The notes beneath the pieces were generated by a model. That model was not told the DNA's origin and made no database searches. It worked only from the letters and a program-made list of their open reading frames with translations. A program made the position numbers and the translations under genes. This document shows positions 17,901-26,141 of a stretch of DNA of 32,859 nucleotides, one piece after another; position 1 is the first letter of the stretch; each line of letters opens with the position of its first letter. The DNA comes from a virus: the IMG/VR virus record IMGVR_UViG_3300042345_000439, positions 1 to 32,859 of that record; one strand, given 5' to 3'.

Positions 17901-18775
17901 TGTAGGTCCCAAGGCACTCCGTTAGCATACAATAGATTGTCGGTACGTACATTGCCTGCTTGCATTGTATCAGTAACATTGACGTTACTTGACGCATTGA
18001 CAAAGTTGGCTTCTGCTAGGTTACCGAGATTTGCATTTAATGATGTGATGTTACCACTGAAGTTTGCAGTATTACCTGATAATGCAAGATTTACAGTTAA
18101 GTTGCTACTTATAATATTACTTGCAACGTTGACAAAGTTAGCAGTTGCTAGGTTACCGAGATTAGCATTCAATGAAGTCACATTGCCACTAAAATTACCT
18201 GTTACAGCATTTAATGTGTTGGTGACATTAATGTTGTTGGCGTTAGCAATATTACCTTGAACCACTAAGTCATTGGTAAAGTTTGCATAATTGGCAACGA
18301 CAAGATTACCGAGATTAGCGTTTAGAGTCTTTATGTTACCACTGAAGTTTGCAGTGTTACCTGCTAGTTCGAGGTTGACAGTTAAATTACTAGTTATAGT
18401 ATTTGACGCAATGTTAGCAAAATTGCTTGTGACAAGATTGCCGAGATTAGCATTGTTAAACTGTACGTTACCCACTACAGTCAATAAGTTAGTGACCGAA
18501 TCAAACGTTAAGTTTGCGCTGGCACCAAAATCATTGTTATTGTTGAACTGTATCTGTGTGTTGGATCCTGCAGCCTGCTGCAAGTCCCAAGGTACACCGT
18601 TACTATAGTATAAATTATCTGTCAGTATACCATAGGCAGGATTAGTGTTGCTAATCGCAACGTTTCCTACGAAAGTACCTTTATTTGCTGTGATATCTGC
18701 ATTCGCTAGTATCACATTAGCAGGGATTTCTCCTACTGAGAAGCCGCCTACTGAATTTAGTGGTTTAAGTGCCAT
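14972..18775 (-). CDS. repeat-rich tail fibre-like protein
   Basis: The 1267-residue protein starts MALKPLNSVGGFSVGEIPAN. It contains ten copies of a repeat centred on GNTANFSGNV, usually preceded by TVNLELA and alternating with LNANLGNLVTANF. Two LLYANGVPWDLQ/NTQIQFNN modules lie at about residues 50-105 and 280-335. A DAATKEYVD segment followed by NRVLVQGQTNQFENGVYTV at about 617-853 matches the equivalent module of the 1973-residue fibre. The last 110 residues (QWLVKGIDS, GSVVDFSTFGG, NIALQVTPSSSNSTLWVTQY) form a C-terminal domain that also appears on the 992-residue fibre. It has its own GATAAATA box and GGAG site. Inferred role: tail fibre. Confidence 0.87.
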   Translation of the reverse strand: MALKPLNSVGGFSVGEIPANVILANADITANKGTFVGNVAISNTNPAYGILTDNLYYSNGVPWDLQQAAGSNTQIQFNNNNDFGASANLTFDSVTNLLTVVGNVQFNNANLGNLVTSNFANIASNTITSNLTVNLELAGNTANFSGNIKTLNANLGNLVVANYANFTNDLVVQGNIANANNINVTNTLNAVTGNFSGNVTSLNANLGNLATANFVNVASNIISSNLTVNLALSGNTANFSGNITSLNANLGNLAEANFVNASSNVNVTDTMQAGNVRTDNLLYANGVPWDLQEAAGSNTEIQYNMGDNFAASANLTYNDTTQVFTVLGNSQFNNANLGNVANANFVNVASNTITNNLQVNLNIAGNTAQFLGNVQVNNFDVNLELAGNTANFLGNVQVNNFDVNLELSGNTANFTGATIAQNVTANSTVFTANANVTGTTITNALTVNNDITGNTANFSGNVVVPNLTVNLELAGNTANFTGNVVAPNLIGALANGNSNVKVYSNSNVEISINGTANIATFTGNSLLVVGNIESTAGNVLANGNISANSFLNSANANVTGEANVGSLLTSNITANGNLMITASGSNVNINLVPGGPNGVIDASLARIIQVNGPINPNDAATKEYVDSTSQGLTIHTAVRVTSVTNLNATYANGGSVLTTIAITGGKTIQFSAAHGLSVGDELAWDNSFNNIIGDDPYFVYSTPAADTITVKAGYFGAEVTTLTNGTGLSQTARANTGVGATLTNNGANAALSIDSVALASTNRVLVQGQTNQFENGVYTVTTVGDGSTAWVLTRATDEDTYSPTATTSLGYGDYFFVQQGLSYAGSSYVVTSPVGEILFGFTNIQFSQFSASGSYSAGNGIAINGTVISANVDNDTTAISAGNIVVKTSANLVTPNLGDATFSSLSWNTLSNGNVTANNLSISNIANITGNLTVAGNVQVTYDIDSNANIYSNNSDVSNFLVVGGNTTSNNITSNNWLNTASANVSANLVTSNATVNLALVGNTANFSGNVIVPNLTVNLELAGNTANFSGNVVALNTNAGNLLTANFANIASNVTTSNLTVNLALAGNTANFSGNVVAANANLGNLVTANFFTGTLINGTSNVAIPSTNGNVNITAGGNTSFVVTDTGANVTGNLGVSGNFSVGNIVATNLTANTAVNIGNTKITWAEVTTIATTANQTISTISTTGITGVQWLVKGIDSTGSKYTVATVQAVTDGSVVDFSTFGGVTLGGTTGTLAVNISGGNIALQVTPSSSNSTLWVTQYRTI
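17558..17689 (-). repeat. 66-base direct tandem repeat in the 1267-residue fibre
   Basis: Two adjacent 66-base units encode the 22-residue unit FLGNVQVNNFDVNLEL-GNTA. The first 30 bases (17558-17587 and 17624-17653) are identical. The near-identity suggests a recent in-frame duplication. Confidence 0.8.
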
Positions 18776-18799
18776 GTTTGATAATCTCCATCATTTTAG

Positions 18800-18807
18800 T
18801 ATTTATC
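18800..18807 (-). promoter_or_regulatory. late promoter-like box before the 1267-residue fibre
   Basis: GATAAATA on the minus strand between two fibre genes. The predicted start is near 18794, and GGAG precedes the ATG at 18775. Confidence 0.65.
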
Positions 18808-18811
18808 AATA

Positions 18812-21790
18812 CTAGTCATAATATGCTGTCACCATCATTTTGTGCGTCATTAAGTTTGCACTCTGTGGTGACATAACAAGTTGTATAGTAGCAGGGCTTA
18901 TCACGTTTCCTGCATTATATAATACTTGAAAATCCCCTGTATACCCATTTACGGGTAACGTACTGTATTCTACATAATTTAAGGATGATCCTATGCGTAC
19001 ACATGAGATTTTCACAAAATTACGTATATTATTGTCTGTCGAAATAATTGTATAATCAACCCCTGCTACATTACCCCCGCTCACTCCGTCATCTGCTTCG
19101 ATAGATAACAAGATTTGATTAGGAGAAACACTACTTGTAGTAGCAAAATAAACGTTACTATAACTAAACTGATAGATTCCTGAACCTATAGTTAAAGCAT
19201 TCGCAGTTAAATTACCGGCGATTTGAACGTTATTAGATACCTCGTTAAATGTCAAGAATGGACTGCCGGCAAATGTACCTTGACTATTATATTGAATCTG
19301 AGTATTACTACCGCCCGGTGTGCCTCCACCGTTGCCGCCGCCTGCATTTTTCCAACTTAAGTTACCTGAACCGTCTGTGCTGAGTACATATCCATTAACA
19401 CCGCCACTGATATGTATGTTGGCCACGTTTCCTAAATTGACATTCGCAGATCCATCTGTGTTTAAATTGCCTGCTACTGTCAATGTCCTAGTTGCTAGCA
19501 ACGTAGTGTTTGATAAACTTATGGTACCACTTAAGTTCGCTGTTCCTGTAGCAGTAAAGTTGGCAGTATTCAGCGTTGTCAACACATTCATCGTACCTGC
19601 AACGTTGGCATTGCCTCCCAAGTACATATAATTCGTTACTTTATTCCAAGTTAACGTATTGTCTCCGCCGAATTCGCCGGCATCATTAAATTGTATCTGT
19701 GTATCTAATCCGCCAGGGATGCCATTGCCTCCGCCACCATTTGCTTGTGCTACCCAACTTAGATTACCTGCTCCGTCTGTGCTTAATACATAGTTGGCAT
19801 TGCCGCCCAATATAGTGATGTTTGCTATATTTCCTAGATTGCTCTGTCCTACCACAGTCAATGATGACAGATTACCTATACTTGTGATGTTAGGTTGTGC
19901 CGGAGTAGTCAATGTGCCTATTAATAAATTAGCCTGCACATAATTACCTGCATTCAAGTTGCCAGTAATATTAATATTGCTACCTACACCTATGCCACTC
20001 ATACTACCATTAAATGTTATATTACCGTTACTATTTGGTACGCTTGTATTAACATTTAACCAGCCCACATTTCCTAGATAGTTTATATTCTGTTGTGAGT
20101 TTGTAGTTAATGTTCCAGAAATAAAATTCGCTGTTAGTAGATTACCAGCATTCACGTTACCTGCTGTAATGTTTCCTGTGACTGCTAATGTATTAGCATT
20201 GGCTAGATTTGAGGAAATATTTGAAACGTTTAGTGTATTTGTGATCGTGACATTGCCGGATACCGACAACTGATTTAAAGCGTTATTCCAAATGAAGTTG
20301 GTACTACCAGCAAAACTGCCGTTGTCATTATATTGAATCTGTGTGTTACTGCCACCTGGGGTGCCGTTACCGTTTCCACCTACGCCCCAACTCAAATTGC
20401 CGGTGCCGTCAGTAGTCAACACATAACCATTAGTACCGCCGCCAATTCTTACATTTCCTACACTACCTAGATTAGAAATACCATTAACGTTTAATGATGT
20501 TAATGTACCTAGACTTGTGATATTAGGTTGTGCATTTACTGATACTGTTCCGGCTAATAATGCTGTTGCTGAGTAATTTGCATTTGTAGCATTTGTTGCA
20601 AAATTTGCTGAATTTGCTGAATTTGCTGTTAACGCGCTGTTTGCAACTCCATATAGATTACCTACAAAATAGTTTGCAGATACACTATTACCTAATGTTG
20701 TGTTACCGCTGACAGTCAATGATGTGAGCGTACCTAAACTTGTAATGTTAGGTTGTGCTCCTAACGTTACATTTCTAGCAAGATTGGCTACACCGAACAA
20801 ATTACCGATGAAATAGTTTGAAACTACTTGATTTCCTAATGTAGTGTTACCAACAACAGTTAAACTAGTTAGATTGCCTACACTTGTGATGTTTGGTTGT
20901 GCTGATGTATAAACAGTGCCTGCGACTAATGCATTTGCTACTTGACCTGATACATTTGCGCCGGCTACATTATTCGCTACGTTAGCAAATCCTACTTGAC
21001 CACTGACATTTGCTCCTGCTACATTATTTGCTACGTTAGCGAAAGCAACTTGACCACTGACATTGGCTCCAACTAAACCAAATAAATTATATCCATTACC
21101 TGCAAAATAACTAGCATTGATCCAGTTAGCATTTGTTATATTGGCTGACAATGTGATATTTGATGCTAAAACATTTGTTACTGATAACGTGCTATAAATC
21201 GTAGCATCTGTTACCGATAAATTTACGCCGGTAATAGCATTGCCGGAAGATATAGTATTTGCTACTGAAAGAGTATTGCTGACCTTGTTATAAGTGAATC
21301 CTGCATCTCCGCCGAATACACCTGCATCATTAAACTGAACTTGTGTGTTTGCACCGCCGGGAACACCGTTTCCTGTATTACCGCCGTTACCTGCAGGCGC
21401 CCATGTGAGATTACCTGCACCGTCAGTCTGTAAGAAATATCCGTTAGTACCACCTAAGATGACAACGTTTGATACGTTGCCTAAGTTGGCATTACTACCT
21501 ACTTGAAGTTTAGTTACTGCTAGAACATTAGTAGAACTGTTGAATGTGAATGCTGAACTCGCGCCCAACAATCCGTTGTTATTGTACTGAACTTGTGTGT
21601 TTGACCCTGAAGCACCTATGCTTAGTGGTGAACCATTCGCATAAAAATATGCATTAGCAAATACACGATTAGCGGTGACGTTGGAGTTAGGTGCGTTGAC
21701 GTTATTGACAACGTTACCATTAGCATCTATTACTAACTCCGGCGGGATACCAACTGAGTACCCACCAAGCGTGTTAAACGGTTCTGACAT
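18812..21790 (-). CDS. repeat-rich tail fibre-like protein
   Basis: The 992-residue protein starts MSEPFNTLGGYSVGIPPEL. Its signature is a four-times repeated block: NLGNVxNVxIxGGTNGY, then LxTDGAGNLSW, a Gly/Asn linker, NTQIQFNDAGxFGG and TWNKVTN. Between these are AQPNITSLGTLTSL-type repeats like those of the 1973-residue protein, and short repeats such as NVAGANVSGQVGFA. The last 120 residues (ILLSIEADDG, DYTIISTDNN, TIQLVMSPQS) resemble the C-terminal domain of the 1267-residue fibre. It is the first gene of the fibre block and has a GATAAATA box and AGAGGA before the ATG. It is divergent from the plus-strand zinc-finger gene. Confidence 0.87.
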   Translation of the reverse strand: MSEPFNTLGGYSVGIPPELVIDANGNVVNNVNAPNSNVTANRVFANAYFYANGSPLSIGASGSNTQVQYNNNGLLGASSAFTFNSSTNVLAVTKLQVGSNANLGNVSNVVILGGTNGYFLQTDGAGNLTWAPAGNGGNTGNGVPGGANTQVQFNDAGVFGGDAGFTYNKVSNTLSVANTISSGNAITGVNLSVTDATIYSTLSVTNVLASNITLSANITNANWINASYFAGNGYNLFGLVGANVSGQVAFANVANNVAGANVSGQVGFANVANNVAGANVSGQVANALVAGTVYTSAQPNITSVGNLTSLTVVGNTTLGNQVVSNYFIGNLFGVANLARNVTLGAQPNITSLGTLTSLTVSGNTTLGNSVSANYFVGNLYGVANSALTANSANSANFATNATNANYSATALLAGTVSVNAQPNITSLGTLTSLNVNGISNLGSVGNVRIGGGTNGYVLTTDGTGNLSWGVGGNGNGTPGGSNTQIQYNDNGSFAGSTNFIWNNALNQLSVSGNVTITNTLNVSNISSNLANANTLAVTGNITAGNVNAGNLLTANFISGTLTTNSQQNINYLGNVGWLNVNTSVPNSNGNITFNGSMSGIGVGSNINITGNLNAGNYVQANLLIGTLTTPAQPNITSIGNLSSLTVVGQSNLGNIANITILGGNANYVLSTDGAGNLSWVAQANGGGGNGIPGGLDTQIQFNDAGEFGGDNTLTWNKVTNYMYLGGNANVAGTMNVLTTLNTANFTATGTANLSGTISLSNTTLLATRTLTVAGNLNTDGSANVNLGNVANIHISGGVNGYVLSTDGSGNLSWKNAGGGNGGGTPGGSNTQIQYNSQGTFAGSPFLTFNEVSNNVQIAGNLTANALTIGSGIYQFSYSNVYFATTSSVSPNQILLSIEADDGVSGGNVAGVDYTIISTDNNIRNFVKISCVRIGSSLNYVEYSTLPVNGYTGDFQVLYNAGNVISPATIQLVMSPQSANLMTHKMMVTAYYD

Positions 21791-21814
21791 TATTATACAA
21801 GTCCTCTATTATTA

Positions 21815-21822
21815 TATTTATC
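21815..21822 (-). promoter_or_regulatory. late promoter-like box before the 992-residue fibre
   Basis: GATAAATA on the minus strand, with a predicted start near 21809 and AGAGGA in the leader. Confidence 0.65.
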
Positions 21823-21871
21823 AAATATCTTTTGGGTAGACCACTAAAAAAAGAACCAACTAGAACTTTTT

Positions 21872-21879
21872 TCTAAATA
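21872..21879 (+). promoter_or_regulatory. possible late promoter box before the zinc-finger gene
   Basis: TCTAAATA (6 of 8 to TATAAATA) lies five bases before the ATG at 21885, the same geometry as the 76-residue gene. It would give a leaderless transcript. Confidence 0.45.
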
Positions 21880-21884
21880 TCAGT

Positions 21885-22253
21885 ATGTTAACAAAGCAAA
21901 AATCTCGCCCTGTATGTAGTCATTGCGGTCTAGTACCGGCGAAACCTAATGGCATAAGCAAGTTAGGATTCAAAAAATGGCACAAATATTGTGTAGATTG
22001 TAGCAAGATGATGTATAATGACAACTACAAGCATCTACAAAACAAGGGTGATCGTTGTGATTTTTGCGGATTTAAAGCAGTAGACAAATGCCAACTAGAA
22101 GTAGTCTTTAAAGATGGTAATAAGAAAAACAAGAAATCCGGAAATCTTAAAACATGTTGTAAAAATTGCGGAAGCCTATATAAAAAACGTCTTCGTAAAG
22201 GTAAGAAGTCAGTGATGAACATGACTGTCGATACAGATATTAGAATCGCATAA
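21885..22253 (+). CDS. degenerate HNH-like zinc-finger protein
   Basis: The 122-residue basic protein has two CxxC-paired zinc sites: C11/C14 with C36/C39, and C58/C61 with C92/C95. The second half follows the HNH nuclease layout (CDFCGF, LEVVFKDGNKKNKKSGNL, CKNCGS). The first HNH histidine, normally in xHxDGN, is Phe75, and the last, normally CxxCH, is Gly96. DGN and the later Asn are kept. Nuclease activity is therefore unlikely, but DNA binding is possible. It is the only plus-strand gene between the head and fibre blocks and lies next to the capsid gene, where phage homing endonucleases often sit. It has no Shine-Dalgarno sequence; a TCTAAATA box lies five bases before the ATG. An inactivated homing endonuclease or a recruited DNA-binding protein are both possible. 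Confidence 0.78.
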   Translation: MLTKQKSRPVCSHCGLVPAKPNGISKLGFKKWHKYCVDCSKMMYNDNYKHLQNKGDRCDFCGFKAVDKCQLEVVFKDGNKKNKKSGNLKTCCKNCGSLYKKRLRKGKKSVMNMTVDTDIRIA

Positions 22254-22276
22254 AAAGAAAGGGCGCCGAAGCGCCC
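22252..22276 (-). terminator. rho-independent terminator after the capsid gene
   Basis: On the minus strand a GGGCGC/GCGCCC stem (22261-22276) is closed by a TTCG loop and followed by TTTCTTTTT. This is a textbook intrinsic terminator for the head operon. Read on the plus strand the tail is weaker (AATCTTTT), but it may also end the convergent zinc-finger gene. Confidence 0.9.
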
Positions 22277-22302
22277 AATCTTTTGAACAACAAATCCAAC
22301 TA

Positions 22303-23499
22303 TTATTGGAATGTTAAGTTCTGTACAGCGATCTCACCAACGTAGTCCGCAGCATTACCGAATGATGATGCTGTGTTAGTTAATTCGATATAGCCATAAC
22401 GTGTCATGAATGACACGACTGGTTCGAATGTTGATGGATCTAGAACAACGCCGCTTGACATCAATGGGATGTATGGGCAGTAGAACGCGGCTGCGTCAGT
22501 CTCACTTGAACCCTTATAACCAACCAATACTGGCTGAGTATCTGGGGCGTATGAGTCAACGAATACGCGCATTGCACCGTTCAATGTACCAACGAACTTA
22601 GTGTTAGTTGGGGCTTCGAATGTGCCTTCAGTTGTTCTTGCGAATGCTGAAGTTGTTGCTGACTGTAGAACAGTCAATGATGCTGGTGATACAACTGCCC
22701 AGTTACCTGCACCGCGACGAGTGCGCTGTGCAATCAAGTTTGCAACGCGGTTGATTAGAACTGCTAGAGCAGCATGTTCGTCACCGACGTATGTTGCAGT
22801 ACCTGATACTGTTGCTTGGTTGTATGTGAACTCTGTTGAAGCAAGAGTACGCAATGACAACAAGATTTCTTGATCGATTTCAGCAGTGATTTCTTGGGCA
22901 AGTGCTGCCATGATTTCTGCTTCGATGTCGATACCGTGCTGTGACTGTGCATCCTGTGCTGCTTCAAATGTCCAACGTGCTTGCAACTTACGTGACTTGG
23001 CTTCAACAGCCTGACGCAAGATTTGTACGCTGATCTGCTTACCACCGTTACCTTCAAGGGCAGCAGTATCATTACCAGTGTAGTAATTTGATGTAGTTGC
23101 GCCTGATGGTGAACGTGAATAGGCCTGAGCAATTTTGAATGGGCTCAATGCTTCTTCACCAGCAGTTACGCTTGTTGCGGCTGCTGAGTTGTCAGTCAAT
23201 GACTGAGCGTAACGCACACGTAGTGTGTGGATCTGACCAACTGGACCAGTCATTGGCTGAACGCCGACTAGTTCGTTAGCGATAACAGTTGGCATAACAC
23301 GACGAATTACTGGAAGAATAACGCGATTTAGTGTTGCGATATTACCAGCAGTTGTTGTGCCAGCAGTAGATTCTGCGAGCAACTGCTTCTTGGTGTTCTC
23401 TAATATAACACCCATTGTGGAACGACGAGTTCCCTTCAAGCCTTCTAGTAGGGCCTCTTTTGTCTCGTCCCAACGGCTTTCTAAGAGTACTTTTGACAT
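22303..23499 (-). CDS. 23: T4-like major capsid protein
   Basis: The 398-residue protein carries gp23 family hallmarks in its first third: RVILPVIRRVMPTVIANEL, VQPMTGPVGQIHTLRVRY, then TGEEALSPFKIA-like and EQISVQILRQAVEAKSRKL-like segments. It is shorter than T4 gp23 (521 residues). A probable prohead protease site is LAE at residues 41-43, before STAGTTTAGN, which would remove a 43-residue N-terminal peptide. This is inferred from the known (L/I)-x-E preference of T4 gp21. The start has TTAGGAGA nine bases upstream. No late-promoter octamer was seen in the gap to the scaffold gene. A strong terminator follows the stop. Confidence 0.96.
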   Translation of the reverse strand: MSKVLLESRWDETKEALLEGLKGTRRSTMGVILENTKKQLLAESTAGTTTAGNIATLNRVILPVIRRVMPTVIANELVGVQPMTGPVGQIHTLRVRYAQSLTDNSAAATSVTAGEEALSPFKIAQAYSRSPSGATTSNYYTGNDTAALEGNGGKQISVQILRQAVEAKSRKLQARWTFEAAQDAQSQHGIDIEAEIMAALAQEITAEIDQEILLSLRTLASTEFTYNQATVSGTATYVGDEHAALAVLINRVANLIAQRTRRGAGNWAVVSPASLTVLQSATTSAFARTTEGTFEAPTNTKFVGTLNGAMRVFVDSYAPDTQPVLVGYKGSSETDAAAFYCPYIPLMSSGVVLDPSTFEPVVSFMTRYGYIELTNTASSFGNAADYVGEIAVQNLTFQ

Positions 23500-23523
23500 T
23501 TGTATTATCTCCTAATCTATGTC

Positions 23524-24636
23524 TTACTTAAGCCCTGCCAGACGCTTGAGATCGATCACATTATTTTGCAATTCTGGATCTTGCTCAACTTTCTTATTGG
23601 CAGTTTCTTTATCACCAGTTACTTCTTTTACAACACTTTCTGTGAGGGCAGTTTTAGCGCCTGCTTTTTCACTTCCAGTATTAAGAACTGCTGGTAGATA
23701 CTTGTCGAAAGCGGCTTTCAATTTTGGTGTCTGCACGCTTTCAAGCAAAGCCTTCATTACATCAGCCTTCTCTTTGTTTAGAGGAGATAGAAGTTTTTCC
23801 ATATCCTTTTCACGCTGAGTTGATTCTTTTATAATTCGGACTTCACGATCCTTTGTTTCGACTAACTTCTGGGCTTCTATAGCCTTTGAAGTAGCCTCAG
23901 CCAATGCTCTTTCTTTTTCTGCAATAACTGAATGAAGTTTGCGAGCCTCTGCCTTATCGTTTAGATAAGTTACAGAGTATTCACTTGCAAACGCTTCAAA
24001 CAACTTGCGTCCAAAAGCATTTTCTCGGGCTGTTTTGATGTCTTCTCTGAGTTGTGATAGTTCACCCTTCAAATGACCAGTAACAGCGGCGTTGACTCTC
24101 TTAGCACTTTCTGCAACAAATTTTTGCTTGAGTGCTTCAAGTTTCTCACGACCTTCTGCGACCAACTTGACACGAGCCTCAACAACTGCTTGTTTGTCTT
24201 GATTAAATTCCTTGATCTCTTTTGCAAGAGCATGTACAATGAATTTCTCTAACTTTTGTTGATTCTCTGTCTGGACTTTACGATCATTACGTAGTTCTCT
24301 GATTTCTTCGGCTAGTTTAGTAACCATGAACTCATTGAACTTCGATGCATTTTCTTGCAATTTGATCTTAGCCTTTACGCGGTCTTCGTTTAAAGCCTTT
24401 CTCTCATCGTGAAATTCTGCAATTTCAGTTGAGAGGCTTTCTGTTACCATCTTATCAAGGGCTTCAACCATCACGCTACGATCATGCTCGTAACGTTGCG
24501 CAAACTCTTCTCGGAGTTCTGCACGTACTTGATCGCGGGCTTCAGTCAACTTTGACTCCCAGACCTTTTGAATTTCGCCTGAGACTTCTTCATTGATTAG
24601 ACCACTCTCTAGTAATGGTTTGATAGCATCTAACAT
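23524..24636 (-). CDS. 22: prohead scaffold protein, gp22-like
   Basis: The 370-residue protein is almost entirely charged alpha-helix and coiled coil from about residue 20 to 285 (for example VRAELREEFAQRYEHD, AEEIRELRNDRKV, LKGELSQLREDIKTA). A short C-terminal helix ends in VIDLKRLAGLK. Length is somewhat above T4 gp22 (269 residues). Position between the protease and the capsid gene matches T4 order. Its role is to form the internal core on which the gp23 shell assembles, later degraded by gp21. The start is 4 bases after the protease stop, with AGGGGA overlapping that stop. Confidence 0.9.
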   Translation of the reverse strand: MLDAIKPLLESGLINEEVSGEIQKVWESKLTEARDQVRAELREEFAQRYEHDRSVMVEALDKMVTESLSTEIAEFHDERKALNEDRVKAKIKLQENASKFNEFMVTKLAEEIRELRNDRKVQTENQQKLEKFIVHALAKEIKEFNQDKQAVVEARVKLVAEGREKLEALKQKFVAESAKRVNAAVTGHLKGELSQLREDIKTARENAFGRKLFEAFASEYSVTYLNDKAEARKLHSVIAEKERALAEATSKAIEAQKLVETKDREVRIIKESTQREKDMEKLLSPLNKEKADVMKALLESVQTPKLKAAFDKYLPAVLNTGSEKAGAKTALTESVVKEVTGDKETANKKVEQDPELQNNVIDLKRLAGLK

Positions 24637-24640
24637 GCTT

Positions 24641-25288
24641 TTATCCCCTATTATTTAATTTAAGATCCTTGATGAGACGTTTAACTTCCTCACCTAAGTA
24701 TCTTTGTACCTTTTTGTCGCCCCTTGCTTCTCTAGCGATATCCATAACTTTATGACCATGCTTCATATTCATGAGGCTTTCGTATATTGCTTTAGGATAT
24801 GCGTTAGGTGCGCTTGGTTGTGCGACTATATCTACAGTGATGATTTCAAAATCACTGACCTTGCCATCTAAGTCGTTCACATTACCTGATCCACGACTTG
24901 AAACGCCTAGTTTCACACCGCTCTCCAACATAGTTCTTACTAATTGACCCATTGGAGTTGGTAGAATTTTTAATTTACCGAAACCGTTTGCGCCATCCAT
25001 CCACATACTTGTGATCATATGACTTACACGGTCTAGGTTAATCTTTAAATCGTCTGGGTGATCTACTTCACCCAACACTGAATAACCTTCAGATATTTGC
25101 TTGTTCAACGTTTCGACTGCGGTCTCAATTTCAGAAATGGGGTAAACACGCTCATTTGCGTTCTTTACCCCTCCCTGAATGAAGATACCCTTCATATAGA
25201 GGGTCTTCAGATCGCCGTCTTCCTTTACGGATTCGACAACCATGTTCGCTCTATCGAACGTTAGGTGCTCTTTGAGATACAAAGCCAT
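24641..25288 (-). CDS. 21: prohead core protease, gp21-like
   Basis: The 215-residue protein matches T4 gp21 (212 residues) in length and place. Expected catalytic features of this herpesvirus-like serine protease family are visible: His77 in GEVDHPDD, Ser130 or Ser131 in LGVSSRGSG, and an acidic residue in TVDIVAQPS (D153). NANERVYP at about 43-50 and SMWMDGANGFG at about 94-104 are also family-like. It matures the prohead by cutting scaffold, core proteins and the capsid N-terminus after (L/I)-x-E. TTGGAGA precedes the ATG. The C-terminal basic helix (EVKRLIKDLKLN) may act as a propeptide or anchor. Confidence 0.94.
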   Translation of the reverse strand: MALYLKEHLTFDRANMVVESVKEDGDLKTLYMKGIFIQGGVKNANERVYPISEIETAVETLNKQISEGYSVLGEVDHPDDLKINLDRVSHMITSMWMDGANGFGKLKILPTPMGQLVRTMLESGVKLGVSSRGSGNVNDLDGKVSDFEIITVDIVAQPSAPNAYPKAIYESLMNMKHGHKVMDIAREARGDKKVQRYLGEEVKRLIKDLKLNNRG

Positions 25289-25310
25289 TGTTCTCCAAGT
25301 TTCCTTTTAA

Positions 25311-26105
25311 TTAGCCTTTGGCCACGATGCTCTTGCTATTTGCAGAGCCATCTTTGGTTACGGGTTTTGGTGCAGCAGTTAAATCAACTTTTGCTTTACC
25401 ACCTGGTACGTTCTTGAATGAACCTGCACCTGGTAGATCGCCTTCTTTCTTGCTGTACTCATTTGATGGGCCTTTTGGACCATTTGGTACAGACTCAGCA
25501 GCGCCTGCGAATTTGACAGGCTTGCTGTCCATTCCCTTTGCTCCTGAATTTGCTGTTACTGGGCTCTTTGTTTGAGCGCCATTATCACCGTGTGTTACTG
25601 ATACTTTCTGAAGTTGTACTGCTTCCATAACTTCTTCTTCCATAGCATCATCTGACATTTCCATCATGTCATCTTCAACTTCTTCTTCGTCGCCCATGTC
25701 TGCGTCACCGCTCATGAGTGATTCAAATTCAGCCATTAGATCATCTAGTTTATCTTTGATGTCGCCTAAGTCAGCCTTATCAACTGAACCTTCTTCATCA
25801 TGATCTGCTTCTAGATCGCCAGTTAAATCGTCGCCTGCTTCTTCTGCTTCATCGTCAAAATCGATGTCTGCTTCGTCTTCGGCTTCTACAACGTCACCTG
25901 ACTCTTCGGCTGAGATTTCGTCCATTAGATCGCCTACTTCGCCCACCATTGATGATTCTTCAGTATCCATCATCTCTTCATCCATGATTGACTCATAGAT
26001 TTCACGGGACTTTTCGACCACGATCTCGTGGAATAATTCTTTTGCTCTGTCTTCTTGCTCATTGATAATGAGGTCAATAAGCTGTTCAAATTTCTTGTTT
26101 TCCAT
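25311..26105 (-). CDS. 67: acidic prohead core protein, gp67-like
   Basis: The 264-residue protein has a helical N-terminus (FEQLIDLIINEQEDRAKELF, then VVEKSREIYESIM). This resembles the start of T4 gp67, the prohead core PIP precursor, which also has a short helix followed by a long Asp/Glu run. Residues 43-165 are extremely acidic. The last 100 residues are low complexity, Gly/Lys/Ser/Pro rich. T4 gp67 is only about 80 residues, so this form is three times longer. It sits between portal and protease as gene 67 does in T4. A terminator and an ACTAAATA box lie upstream; the ribosome site is CAGGAGA. The assignment rests on position, composition and the N-terminal helix. Confidence 0.72.
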   Translation of the reverse strand: MENKKFEQLIDLIINEQEDRAKELFHEIVVEKSREIYESIMDEEMMDTEESSMVGEVGDLMDEISAEESGDVVEAEDEADIDFDDEAEEAGDDLTGDLEADHDEEGSVDKADLGDIKDKLDDLMAEFESLMSGDADMGDEEEVEDDMMEMSDDAMEEEVMEAVQLQKVSVTHGDNGAQTKSPVTANSGAKGMDSKPVKFAGAAESVPNGPKGPSNEYSKKEGDLPGAGSFKNVPGGKAKVDLTAAPKPVTKDGSANSKSIVAKG

Positions 26106-26141
26106 TGTAAGTTCTCCTGGTTAAAAATGGCTTTGTAAAAT

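Noticed and set aside
8900-18600. CRISPR-like or satellite repeats
   Set aside because: The repeats are in frame, imperfect, and part of long open frames; spacing is irregular and protein-level.
21262-21453. A 63-residue minus-strand open frame inside the 992-residue fibre
   Set aside because: It is an alternative frame fully inside a well-supported gene, without ribosome site or family features.
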